A stretch of DNA of 64,000 nt from Sutcliffiella horikoshii DSM 8719 (lineage in GTDB: Bacteria > Bacillota > Bacilli > Bacillales > Bacillaceae_I): positions 124,001-188,000 of the forward strand of contig LQXN01000063.1 in assembly GCA_001648575.1 (NCBI GenBank). Direction: 5' to 3'. Under the pieces are notes generated by a model. It searched no databases and had not been told where the DNA came from. It saw only the letters and a list, made by a program, of their open reading frames with translations. Positions 16,490 to 23,819 of the stretch are shown one piece after another (the stretch's first letter is position 1; every line of letters begins with the position of its first letter). Position numbers and translations under genes: made by a program.

Positions 16490-17968
16490 GTGAATAAAAA
16501 AGAAAATCCGACTTCCTTGATCGTCATATTCGGTGCAACCGGAGATTTGGCCAAACGTAAGCTGTATCCTTCGATCTACCGGCTTTATAAAAACGGAAGC
16601 ATCTCCAAGAACTTTGCCGTTGTCGGGGTTGCAAGACGTCCGCTTTCAAATGAGGAGTTTCGTTCTAATGTATCTACTTCTGTTGAAAGTGTGGCAAATG
16701 GCGATGGTAACGTAGAGGAATTCAGCTCCCACTTCTACTATCATCCTTTTGATGTGACAAGCAGTGAATCTTATCAGCAGCTGAAGGGGTTGCTTGGCAC
16801 CCTGGATTCTAGCTATGAAACAAATGGGAACAGAATCTTCTATTTAGCGATGGCACCGGAATTCTTCGGGACCATTGCAACCAATCTTAAATCTGAAGGC
16901 CTGACCGAAACGGACGGCTGGAAGCGCCTTGTCATCGAAAAGCCTTTCGGGCATAACCTTCCTTCTGCAAAAGACTTGAATGAAGAAATCCGTCATGCGT
17001 TCGATGAGTCGGAGATCTACCGTATCGATCACTATCTTGGAAAGGAAATGGTCCAGAATATCGAGGTAATCCGTTTTGCCAACGCCCTTTTTGAACCGCT
17101 ATGGAACAACCGCTACATTTCCAATATTCAGATCACCTCCAGTGAAGTTCTTGGTGTGGAAGACCGCGGACGCTATTACGAGACGTCCGGGGCATTAAGG
17201 GATATGGTGCAGAACCATATGCTGCAAATGGTCGCACTGCTTGCCATGGAGCCTCCAATCAAGCTGAATCCAGAAGAGATCCGCAGTGAAAAGGTTAAGG
17301 TGCTCCGTGCAATGCGCAAAATTGAAGCGGATGATGTGGAGGATTATTTTGTGCGCGGTCAATATGGTGCCGGCGTCATGGATGGCAATCAGGTCCAGGG
17401 CTATCGTGACGAGAATTCTGTTGATCCAAATTCCAATACGGAAACCTTTGTTTCAGGCAAGCTTTTGATTGATAATTTCCGCTGGGCAGGCGTACCAATC
17501 TATATCCGCACTGGTAAAAGAATGAGCGAAAAATCTACGAAGGTTGTGGTTCAATTCAAGGACATCCCGATGAATCTTTACTACAACCGCGGAGAAAAGG
17601 TGGATCCAAACCTACTTGTGATCAACATTCAACCAGAAGAAGGCATCACTTTGCATTTAAATGCGAAAAAATCGGGTAAAGACATTACAACTACCCCAAT
17701 CAAGCTTGACTATACAAATAACTGCATCGACGGCATCAATACGCCCGAAGCTTACGAGCGCCTGATTTACGATGCGATGCGCGGCGACATGACGAACTTT
17801 ACACACTGGGATGAAGTGGCCCTTTCCTGGAGTTTTATCGACGAGATCTCCAAAGCATGGGAAAACACAAGGGCATTCGACTTCCCGAACTACGAATCTG
17901 GCTCCATGGGACCAAGATTGTCAGATGATTTGCTTCAAAAAGACGGCTTCCACTGGTGGCCGGTATAA
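16490..17968 (+). CDS. zwf: glucose-6-phosphate 1-dehydrogenase
   Basis: 492 residues, GTG start. The N-terminal Rossmann motif is FGATGDLAKRKLYPSIY, the substrate-binding active site is RIDHYLGKEMVQN, and EKPFGH lies just before it. It oxidises glucose 6-phosphate to 6-phosphogluconolactone with NADP+, the entry to the oxidative pentose phosphate pathway. The gene for the third step, gndA, is 1 kb downstream in the opposite direction; no 6-phosphogluconolactonase gene is in between. Confidence 0.97.
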   Translation: MNKKENPTSLIVIFGATGDLAKRKLYPSIYRLYKNGSISKNFAVVGVARRPLSNEEFRSNVSTSVESVANGDGNVEEFSSHFYYHPFDVTSSESYQQLKGLLGTLDSSYETNGNRIFYLAMAPEFFGTIATNLKSEGLTETDGWKRLVIEKPFGHNLPSAKDLNEEIRHAFDESEIYRIDHYLGKEMVQNIEVIRFANALFEPLWNNRYISNIQITSSEVLGVEDRGRYYETSGALRDMVQNHMLQMVALLAMEPPIKLNPEEIRSEKVKVLRAMRKIEADDVEDYFVRGQYGAGVMDGNQVQGYRDENSVDPNSNTETFVSGKLLIDNFRWAGVPIYIRTGKRMSEKSTKVVVQFKDIPMNLYYNRGEKVDPNLLVINIQPEEGITLHLNAKKSGKDITTTPIKLDYTNNCIDGINTPEAYERLIYDAMRGDMTNFTHWDEVALSWSFIDEISKAWENTRAFDFPNYESGSMGPRLSDDLLQKDGFHWWPV

Positions 17969-18023
17969 ATCTTTTTCTTGGCATAACATTAGCGTGACCA
18001 CTACGGAAGGGAGTTTTTTAAAA

Positions 18024-18638
18024 ATGAAAGTATATGATGTATCAAGCCCGATCTACACAGGAATGCCGGTTTATAAAAATAAACCAGAAAAGCAACCTAA
18101 ACAAACTACCAACACGAACGGCTATGTAACCGAAACCCGCCTTGAGCTTGATGTACACACAGGAACTCATGTGGACGCCCCGTTGCATATGGTTGTAGAC
18201 GGCGAAACCATTGAAACACTTCCATTGGACAAGCTTGTCGGCCCATGTAAGGTGTTTGACCTGACAGCTGTGGAAGACCGCATCACTGTGAAGGATATCG
18301 AAGGACTTGATATCCAAAAGGACGATTTCCTGTTATTTAAAACGAAAAACTCCTTCGACGAAGAATTCAACTTTGACTTCGTGTTTGTTGCTGAAGACGC
18401 TGCTGCGTACTTGGCTGAAATCGGAGTGAGCGGAGTTGGTGTGGATGCACTTGGCATTGAACGCAGCCAGGAAGGCCATCCGACACACAAAACACTTTTC
18501 ACAAATGGAGTGATCATCATCGAAGGCTTGCGCCTGAAAGATATCGCAGAAGGCGAGTACATCATGTGTGCTGCCCCATTGAAGCTGAGCGGCGTGGATG
18601 CTTCTCCAGCGCGCATTGTTTTGATGGATATGAAGTGA
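18024..18638 (+). CDS. cyclase/arylformamidase family hydrolase
   Basis: 204 residues. The metal-binding motif of the cyclase family (HxGTHxDxPxH) is present as HTGTHVDAPLHM at about residues 48-59. Members include kynurenine formamidase and isatin hydrolase, so hydrolysis of an amide or cyclic ester with a divalent metal is likely; the substrate is not evident. Start at ATG 18024 after GGAAGGGAG; a longer frame runs back into zwf without a ribosome site. It follows zwf by 55 bases and has its own terminator, so it may share the zwf transcript. Confidence 0.85.
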   Translation: MKVYDVSSPIYTGMPVYKNKPEKQPKQTTNTNGYVTETRLELDVHTGTHVDAPLHMVVDGETIETLPLDKLVGPCKVFDLTAVEDRITVKDIEGLDIQKDDFLLFKTKNSFDEEFNFDFVFVAEDAAAYLAEIGVSGVGVDALGIERSQEGHPTHKTLFTNGVIIIEGLRLKDIAEGEYIMCAAPLKLSGVDASPARIVLMDMK

Positions 18639-18655
18639 GAACTTGAGCAGTTAGG

Positions 18656-18696
18656 CCACCCTGCCCCGGGAAATTGGGGGCGGGGTGGTTTTTTTG
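18656..18696 (+). terminator. terminator of the zwf-cyclase unit
   Basis: CCACCCTGCCCC pairs with GGGGGCGGGGTGG around a short loop and is followed by TTTTTTT. Confidence 0.92.
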
Positions 18697-18754
18697 TGTG
18701 GACTGGTGGGATTTTTGGGGCTTGTGTACAACAATGTTTCGCGGAATCCCGGTT

Positions 18755-18868
18755 TATCCATTGTAAAATGAATATATCCATTGTAACTGGTCATTTATCC
18801 ATTGTTAATTGCAGATATCCATTGTAACCGGACACTTATCCATTGTTAATTAAATATATCCATTGTAA
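18755..18868. repeat. 20/21-bp phased array (TATCCATTGT core)
   Basis: Six copies of TATCCATTGT start at 18755, 18775, 18796, 18816, 18837 and 18857, so the steps alternate 20, 21, 20, 21, 20. The 10-11 bases between cores vary. It lies between two terminators, in the convergent gap of the cyclase gene and gndA. Confidence 0.9.
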
Positions 18869-18901
18869 CCAACTAAACTCTAAAAGCCAGACCCCACCAC
18901 A

Positions 18902-18950
18902 CAAAAAAACCAACCCACAGCCCCCGCATCAAGCGGGAACCATGGATTGG
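18902..18950 (-). terminator. terminator of gndA
   Basis: Minus-strand CCCGC/GCGGG inner stem inside an outer CCAATCC/GGGTTGG pairing, followed by TTTTTTT. It starts 20 bases after the gndA stop. Confidence 0.75.
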
Positions 18951-18969
18951 TCCTGGTCCAATTTTAAAC

Positions 18970-20379
18970 TTATTTCATCCATTCAGTATGGAAGATGCCT
19001 TCCTTGTCCACACGTTGATAGGTGTGAGCTCCGAAGTAGTCACGCTGTGCTTGGATCAAGTTTGCAGGCAATGTCTCAGAGCGGTAGCTGTCATAGTATG
19101 CCAGTGCGCTTGAGAAGGATGGTACAGGTACGCCGTGCTGGATTGCTACGCCAAGGATTTCGCGTAGGCCGCCTTGGTAGCTTTCCACGATTTCTTTGAA
19201 GTATGGGTCAAGCAATAGGTTTGCAAGGCCAGCTTCACGGTCGTATGCTTCTTTGATTTTTTGCAGGAATTGCGCACGGATGATGCAACCGCCGCGGAAG
19301 ATCATCGCGATTTCGCCGTATTTAAGATCCCAGCCGTACTCTTCAGATGCAGCACGCAATTGTGCAAATCCTTGTGCGTACGAGCAGATTTTGCTCATGT
19401 AAAGTGCTTTGCGCACGCTTTCGATGAATGCTTCCTTGTCTCCAGTAAAGCCGACAGTTTCTGGTCCGCGAAGAATCCCGCTTGCTTTCACGCGCTCTTC
19501 TTTCATCGCGGAGATGAAGCGTGCGAAAACGGATTCTGTGATGATCGGAAGTGGAACGCCAAGATCTAGTGCGCTCTTACTTGTCCATTTTCCAGTTCCC
19601 TTTTGGCCAGCTGTATCAAGGATGACGTCCACAAGCGGCTTGCCTGTTTCGTCGTCCACTTTTGTGAAGATGTCAGCAGTGATTTCGATCAGGTAGCTGT
19701 CCAGTTCGCCTTTATTCCACTCGGAGAATACCTCGTGAAGCTCTTGAGCAGAAAGGCCAAGTACGTTCTTCAATAAGAAATACGCTTCGCTGATCAGCTG
19801 CATGTCGCCATACTCAATGCCGTTATGCACCATTTTCACATAGTGGCCGGCACCGTCTGGACCGATGTATGTGCAGCAAGCGTCGCCTTCTACTTTTGCA
19901 GAGATGCTCTTTAAGATATCTTCCACTAGTTCGTATGCTTCTCTCTGTCCGCCAGGCATGATGGAAGGACCTTTCAAGGCGCCCTCTTCCCCACCGGATA
20001 CGCCTGTACCGATGAAGTTCAAGCCAAGCTCGCCAAGCTCTTTATTGCGTCGGATTGTATCTGTGTAAAGCGTGTTGCCGCCGTCAATCAGGATGTCACC
20101 TTTATCAAGATAAGGTTTTAACGAGTCGATCGTTGCATCCGTTGGACCGCCTGCTTTTACCATTAATAATATTTTGCGAGGGGATTCCAAAGACTGTACA
20201 AACTCTTCTATGCTGTATGTACCTTTGAAGTTTTTGCCTTTTGTTTCTTGTAGAAATTCCTCTGTCTTTTCAGGGGAACGGTTGAATACGGAAACGGAAT
20301 AGCCTCTGCTTTCAATGTTCATTGCCAGGTTTTTACCCATAACCGCCAAACCGATTACGCCGATTTGTTGCTTTGCCAT
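18970..20379 (-). CDS. gndA: 6-phosphogluconate dehydrogenase (decarboxylating)
   Basis: 469 residues, equal to the NADP+-dependent GndA of B. subtilis. The Rossmann motif is [13 protein letters not shown], and the substrate and catalytic segments [11 protein letters not shown] and [13 protein letters not shown] are intact. It converts 6-phosphogluconate to ribulose 5-phosphate with CO2 and NADPH. The start is the ATG at 20379 after AAGGGAAG; the longer frame has no such site. It faces zwf, so both NADPH-producing steps of the pathway are here, under separate promoters. A palindrome GTAAAGCGTTTAC lies upstream. Confidence 0.97.
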   Translation of the reverse strand: MAKQQIGVIGLAVMGKNLAMNIESRGYSVSVFNRSPEKTEEFLQETKGKNFKGTYSIEEFVQSLESPRKILLMVKAGGPTDATIDSLKPYLDKGDILIDGGNTLYTDTIRRNKELGELGLNFIGTGVSGGEEGALKGPSIMPGGQREAYELVEDILKSISAKVEGDACCTYIGPDGAGHYVKMVHNGIEYGDMQLISEAYFLLKNVLGLSAQELHEVFSEWNKGELDSYLIEITADIFTKVDDETGKPLVDVILDTAGQKGTGKWTSKSALDLGVPLPIITESVFARFISAMKEERVKASGILRGPETVGFTGDKEAFIESVRKALYMSKICSYAQGFAQLRAASEEYGWDLKYGEIAMIFRGGCIIRAQFLQKIKEAYDREAGLANLLLDPYFKEIVESYQGGLREILGVAIQHGVPVPSFSSALAYYDSYRSETLPANLIQAQRDYFGAHTYQRVDKEGIFHTEWMK

Positions 20380-20493
20380 ATTATAAAAACTTCCCTTCTT
20401 CAAGGTAATTTGTTTCGCAATAGTCCCAATTGAAAATACCACACAAATTCAAGTGGAATCAAGCTTTACACCTATTATAACCTAAGTGCTGAA

Positions 20494-20509
20494 GGTAAAG
20501 CGTTTACAC
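20494..20509. promoter_or_regulatory. palindrome upstream of gndA
   Basis: GTAAAGCGTTTAC is symmetrical (GTAAA/TTTAC arms) and lies about 115 bases before gndA, upstream of a TATAAT-like box. It resembles a LacI- or CcpA-type operator but does not fit the cre consensus well. The regulator is unknown. Confidence 0.35.
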
Positions 20510-20517
20510 AGTTCCTT

Positions 20518-21189
20518 TTATTCTTTTCCTTTTCCATCCATCACATACCGCTTTGCCCAAGCTTTAAGGAAATTGGTGCGGACAGCAAGGATTGCCACCA
20601 TCAACGCATCGAAAATCTTTGCCTTGTCTTCTTTTGAAAGATCATTTTGATTTTGCAAGTATTGCTGAATTTCCACTTTAATATTTTCCTCCGATAATAA
20701 TTCCGTCTGATTCATCAGTTGATCATAAAGAGAAGAGTACGCGTGATAGAAATGAACCGGGCTGATGATGTCATCTTCCCTTTCCACCGGATTGTTGAAA
20801 ATGGAACCAAGAATTTTCCTTATTGCTTCAAAATCTAGGAGCATCTTCAAATCTTTCACGATAAACAGCAACGCCGCTTGTTGGATGGAGTATTTACGTC
20901 CGACCTGTGGGGCACCGATATATTCCTTGATCTCCCTTTTGACCCAATTTTTCAGGGCCGGCTCGGAATAATCCGCGCTTTCAAGCTGATTCCCAAGCCA
21001 GACGATATTGGACATTGTCAGGCCGAATTCTTCCTTACTTTTTTTCTGTAAAAAATTCTGGAAACTTTTCGGCATAGTCTGCCTATATTCCGCAGGGACC
21101 AACCCTTGTCCCATTTTCTCCAAAAACTCTGCCATATCCATCCTGGTCCACTCTTTGACCATGGCCCACACACCCTTTTCATCCGTCAT
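20518..21189 (-). CDS. DUF1836 family protein
   Basis: 223 residues, soluble. The region GAPQVGRKYSIQQAALLFIVKDLK is typical of DUF1836, which resembles MerR-type winged-helix proteins at the sequence level (helix-turn-helix then a longer helix). No cysteine cluster or obvious ligand-binding domain is present. It could regulate a neighbour such as gndA or htpX, but nothing in the sequence shows this. The ATG is seven bases after AAGG. Confidence 0.75.
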   Translation of the reverse strand: MTDEKGVWAMVKEWTRMDMAEFLEKMGQGLVPAEYRQTMPKSFQNFLQKKSKEEFGLTMSNIVWLGNQLESADYSEPALKNWVKREIKEYIGAPQVGRKYSIQQAALLFIVKDLKMLLDFEAIRKILGSIFNNPVEREDDIISPVHFYHAYSSLYDQLMNQTELLSEENIKVEIQQYLQNQNDLSKEDKAKIFDALMVAILAVRTNFLKAWAKRYVMDGKGKE

Positions 21190-21247
21190 TCATGCCTTCA
21201 TAGTAAAATGGCAAGCCCATTTCGTCAAATTATGTCAGACACTTTCG

Positions 21248-21276
21248 TTGAAAAGTTAGGCAATTCCATCTATAAT
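21248..21276 (+). promoter_or_regulatory. sigma-A promoter of htpX
   Basis: TTGAAA (21248-21253), a 17-base spacer and TATAAT (21271-21276), about 50 bases before the htpX start. Hexamers and spacing are near ideal. Confidence 0.8.
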
Positions 21277-21330
21277 ATAGACAAGAGAGATAGAGGTTCA
21301 TAAGACCTCAAAACATTCAGGAGGAGAAAC

Positions 21331-22209
21331 ATGGCAAAACGTATATTCTTTTTTATCCTTACGAACGTACTTGTCTTAACGACGATTTCCATCATCTTTA
21401 TGGTGACTGGTGCAGGAAGCTATATTGAAAATGGCTCAATTAACTTCGGCTCGCTTCTAATCTTCAGTGCGATCATCGGTTTCACAGGTTCCTTCATTTC
21501 CTTATTGATGTCCCGTTGGATGGCTAAGAAAATGATGAACGTGAAGGTCATCAACCCAGATGGTCCGATGAATTCACATGAGCGCCAAATTGTTGACATG
21601 GTTCACCGCATGTCCCGTGCTGCTGGGATCACGAAAATGCCTGAAGTTGGAATTTACCATTCCCCAGAAGTGAACGCATTTGCAACGGGTCCTTCCAAGA
21701 ACCGTTCATTAGTTGCTGTTTCCTCTGGTTTATTACAAGAGATGGACGATGCTGCCGTTGAAGGTGTTATCGCCCATGAGGTTGCCCACATCGCCAATGG
21801 TGATATGGTAACCATGACATTATTGCAAGGTGTTGTGAATACATTCGTTGTATTCCTTGCTCGTATTGCTGCATTTATCGCGTCCCGTTTTGTAAAAGAA
21901 GAAATGGCTCCGATCGTGCATTTTATCGCAATCATCGTATTCCAAATTGCATTCTCGATCCTTGGAAGCATCGTTGTGTTCGCCTTCTCCCGTTACCGTG
22001 AGTTCCACGCAGACCGTGGAGGCGCAGATCTTGCCGGGAAAGACAAAATGGTTCATGCACTTCGTTCCCTACAGGCTTACACAAACCGTGTGACTGAAGA
22101 AAAGGATACTGCCATTGCTTCTCTAAAGATCAATGGTAAGAGAAAGAGTTCCCTGTTCTCTACTCACCCTGATTTAAATGAGCGTATCCGCCGTTTGGAA
22201 GCAAAATAA
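21331..22209 (+). CDS. htpX: membrane zinc protease HtpX
   Basis: 292 residues. Two N-terminal membrane segments (residues 5-28 and 38-60), the zinc motif [10 protein letters not shown] (His149, Glu150, His153), two more hydrophobic segments and the third zinc ligand in [10 protein letters not shown]. HtpX is an M48 peptidase that cuts misfolded membrane proteins under envelope stress. The ATG follows CAGGAGGAG. A strong promoter precedes it and a terminator follows, so it is monocistronic. Confidence 0.96.
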   Translation: MAKRIFFFILTNVLVLTTISIIFMVTGAGSYIENGSINFGSLLIFSAIIGFTGSFISLLMSRWMAKKMMNVKVINPDGPMNSHERQIVDMVHRMSRAAGITKMPEVGIYHSPEVNAFATGPSKNRSLVAVSSGLLQEMDDAAVEGVIAHEVAHIANGDMVTMTLLQGVVNTFVVFLARIAAFIASRFVKEEMAPIVHFIAIIVFQIAFSILGSIVVFAFSRYREFHADRGGADLAGKDKMVHALRSLQAYTNRVTEEKDTAIASLKINGKRKSSLFSTHPDLNERIRRLEAK

Positions 22210-22216
22210 GTTAAAT

Positions 22217-22248
22217 AAAGAGGCAGCCTAATTGGCTGCCTCTTTTTT
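22217..22248. terminator. bidirectional terminator of htpX
   Basis: AAAGAGGCAGCC pairs with GGCTGCCTCTTT, followed by T on both strands. Shared by the convergent htpX and the small membrane gene. Confidence 0.88.
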
Positions 22249-22260
22249 ATTATCCTACTA

Positions 22261-22518
22261 TTATGTCGCGCTTCTAAGTCCTCTTGAAATCAATGTTAGC
22301 AAGAATACAAAGATCGCAGCACCAATGATGGCTGGGATGATGGCAAAGTCAGCAATGACAGGGCCTAATGAACCGAATAATCCGTGTCCGATCCAAGCCC
22401 CGACTAAACCTGCAAGCATGGCTCCCAATATCCCTCCTGGCATTCTTCCCGGTGCGATGGCACTACCGATCATTCCAATTACGATTGCTATTAAAATGGT
22501 AATTAATAATCCTAACAT
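22261..22518 (-). CDS. GlsB/YeaQ/YmgE family stress membrane protein
   Basis: 85 residues, almost entirely three hydrophobic, glycine-rich segments, with the family signature IGSAIAPGRMPGGILGAMLAGLVGAWIG shortened here to its key residues Gly-Xaa-Ile-Ala-Pro-Gly. The family is associated with general stress responses. A sigma-B-like promoter upstream supports this. The ATG follows GAGGAGG. Convergent with htpX. Confidence 0.88.
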   Translation of the reverse strand: MLGLLITILIAIVIGMIGSAIAPGRMPGGILGAMLAGLVGAWIGHGLFGSLGPVIADFAIIPAIIGAAIFVFLLTLISRGLRSAT

Positions 22519-22564
22519 AATGTTTTCCTCCTCAGAGTTTTTTATTCTGTGTGTTACAGTGTAT

Positions 22565-22590
22565 ATTTCCGTTGCTGGAACTTTTTAAAC
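22565..22590 (-). promoter_or_regulatory. candidate sigma-B promoter of the GlsB-like gene
   Basis: Minus-strand GTTTAA (22585-22590), 14-base spacer, GGAAAT (22565-22570), compared with GTTTAA and GGGTAT. The -35 box is perfect, the -10 box matches four of six. Confidence 0.55.
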
Positions 22591-22674
22591 TTCCCTTATC
22601 AAAACTAGCTATCGCTTCCTTTTTCTGTGCTATTATAAAATTACTAATTATGGTTTACGAGAGGAGCGAATACA

Positions 22675-23148
22675 GTGCCAGATATCCAAGATTCCGTTAT
22701 TATCTCCAAGCCGGTGGAAGAGGTTTTTGCTTTTGCATCCGACATGGACAACTCCACAAAAATCATGGAAAATGTTGTCGCTATCGAAAAGCTGACAGAA
22801 GGCCCATTACAGGTAGGAAGCAAATTTAAAGAAACCCGTGAGATTCGCGGGCGCCAAGCTTCATCCATTATTGAATTTACAGAATATGTCCCAAGTGAAC
22901 GGTATGTCGTGAAAAGTGAAGCTAATGGATTGAAGGTCGTCTACCATTATGATTTCAAGCCAACTGTTGAAGGCGGCACAAAGGTGAAGTTCCAAGGGGA
23001 TATTTACACTTCCGGCATCATCATGAAGCTGACCAAACCCATAATTCGAAAGATCCTGAAAAAAGAAGATGGAGATCATTTGAATCAATTGAAGCGCCTT
23101 ATGGAAGGTACAGCAGATGAAGTTGAGACGAAAAAGGAAGAAGAATGA
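22675..23148 (+). CDS. SRPBCC (START-like) family protein
   Basis: 157 residues, GTG start after GAGAGGAG. The pattern (SVIISKPVEEVFAFASDMDN at the start, alternating beta strands, and a long C-terminal helix with KKEDGDHLNQLKRLM) is that of the polyketide-cyclase/START-like SRPBCC fold, which binds hydrophobic ligands in a deep pocket. The ligand cannot be read from sequence. A terminator follows at once, then a VanZ-like gene. Confidence 0.82.
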   Translation: MPDIQDSVIISKPVEEVFAFASDMDNSTKIMENVVAIEKLTEGPLQVGSKFKETREIRGRQASSIIEFTEYVPSERYVVKSEANGLKVVYHYDFKPTVEGGTKVKFQGDIYTSGIIMKLTKPIIRKILKKEDGDHLNQLKRLMEGTADEVETKKEEE

Positions 23149-23178
23149 CCGGACAGGAATTTCTGTCCGGATTTTTTA
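23149..23178 (+). terminator. terminator of the SRPBCC gene
   Basis: CCGGACAG pairs with CTGTCCGG, followed by ATTTTTT. It overlaps the stop codon by one base. Confidence 0.85.
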
Positions 23179-23196
23179 TAGAAGAGGTACATTATC

Positions 23197-23778
23197 GTGA
23201 AAAAGTTATTAGTTCCAATCATTATTTCTTGTGGTTTATTTCTGTTGCTACGACCCATCTTCGCACACCTGACAGCTAACCTGCATCCGATCGTACTTTT
23301 GGTGGTGTTTTTTTGCATTTTTGCAGCAACCACTTCTGTTTACTTGTTCGTGAGGAATCTCTCCGTCACTGTTCCTCGGAGTCTTTTTTACGGATGCTTT
23401 CTCCTTTATACGGTCGCCTTGTTGATACTCTTGTTCATCCGGCCTAATGACTCAAGTATGAATTCCGTGAACCTGATACCCTTTGATACCATCCATTTCT
23501 ATTTTACCGGCAATGTCCACTGGGTGATTGCATTTTATAACTTGGCCGCTAACATTGGACTTTTTGTTCCGTTTGGTATTCTTTTGAGAACGATAACCTC
23601 AAATAAATTGTTTCTTTTGGCCCTTCCGTTTCTGCTGGTGAGCGCCATTGAGATAAGCCAATACCTGACACGTAGAGGAAGCCTTGATATAGATGATCTG
23701 ATTTTGAATGTCCTTGGATTTTATATCGGCTACGCCCTGTATCCTTGGTTTCAGAGGGTGATAATGCTGAAATTTTAA
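23197..23778 (+). CDS. VanZ family membrane protein
   Basis: 193 residues with about five membrane segments. The VanZ features are the N-L-I-P-F segment (SVNLIPFDTIHFYF), LAANIGLFVPFGILL and the C-terminal SAIEISQYLTRRGSLDIDDLILNVLGFYIGY. VanZ relatives reduce susceptibility to teicoplanin in some settings, but most chromosomal homologues have no known role. GTG start after AGAGG. No vancomycin-resistance genes are nearby. Confidence 0.88.
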   Translation: MKKLLVPIIISCGLFLLLRPIFAHLTANLHPIVLLVVFFCIFAATTSVYLFVRNLSVTVPRSLFYGCFLLYTVALLILLFIRPNDSSMNSVNLIPFDTIHFYFTGNVHWVIAFYNLAANIGLFVPFGILLRTITSNKLFLLALPFLLVSAIEISQYLTRRGSLDIDDLILNVLGFYIGYALYPWFQRVIMLKF

Positions 23779-23810
23779 AAAAGGAGGAGACCATTTAGGC
23801 TCTCCTCCGT
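23775..23810. terminator. shared terminator of the VanZ and M14 genes
   Basis: GGAGGAGA pairs with TCTCCTCC. On the minus strand it is followed by TTTTTT, so it chiefly serves the peptidase gene. Confidence 0.85.
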
Positions 23811-23819
23811 TTACTTTAG

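Noticed and set aside
17811-18023. N-terminal extension of the cyclase gene into zwf
   Set aside because: It overlaps zwf in another frame. The ATG at 18024 has a ribosome site and begins the conserved domain.
23197-23778. Glycopeptide resistance locus around the VanZ gene
   Set aside because: No vanR/S/H/A/X relatives are near. VanZ-like proteins are common in bacilli without resistance.
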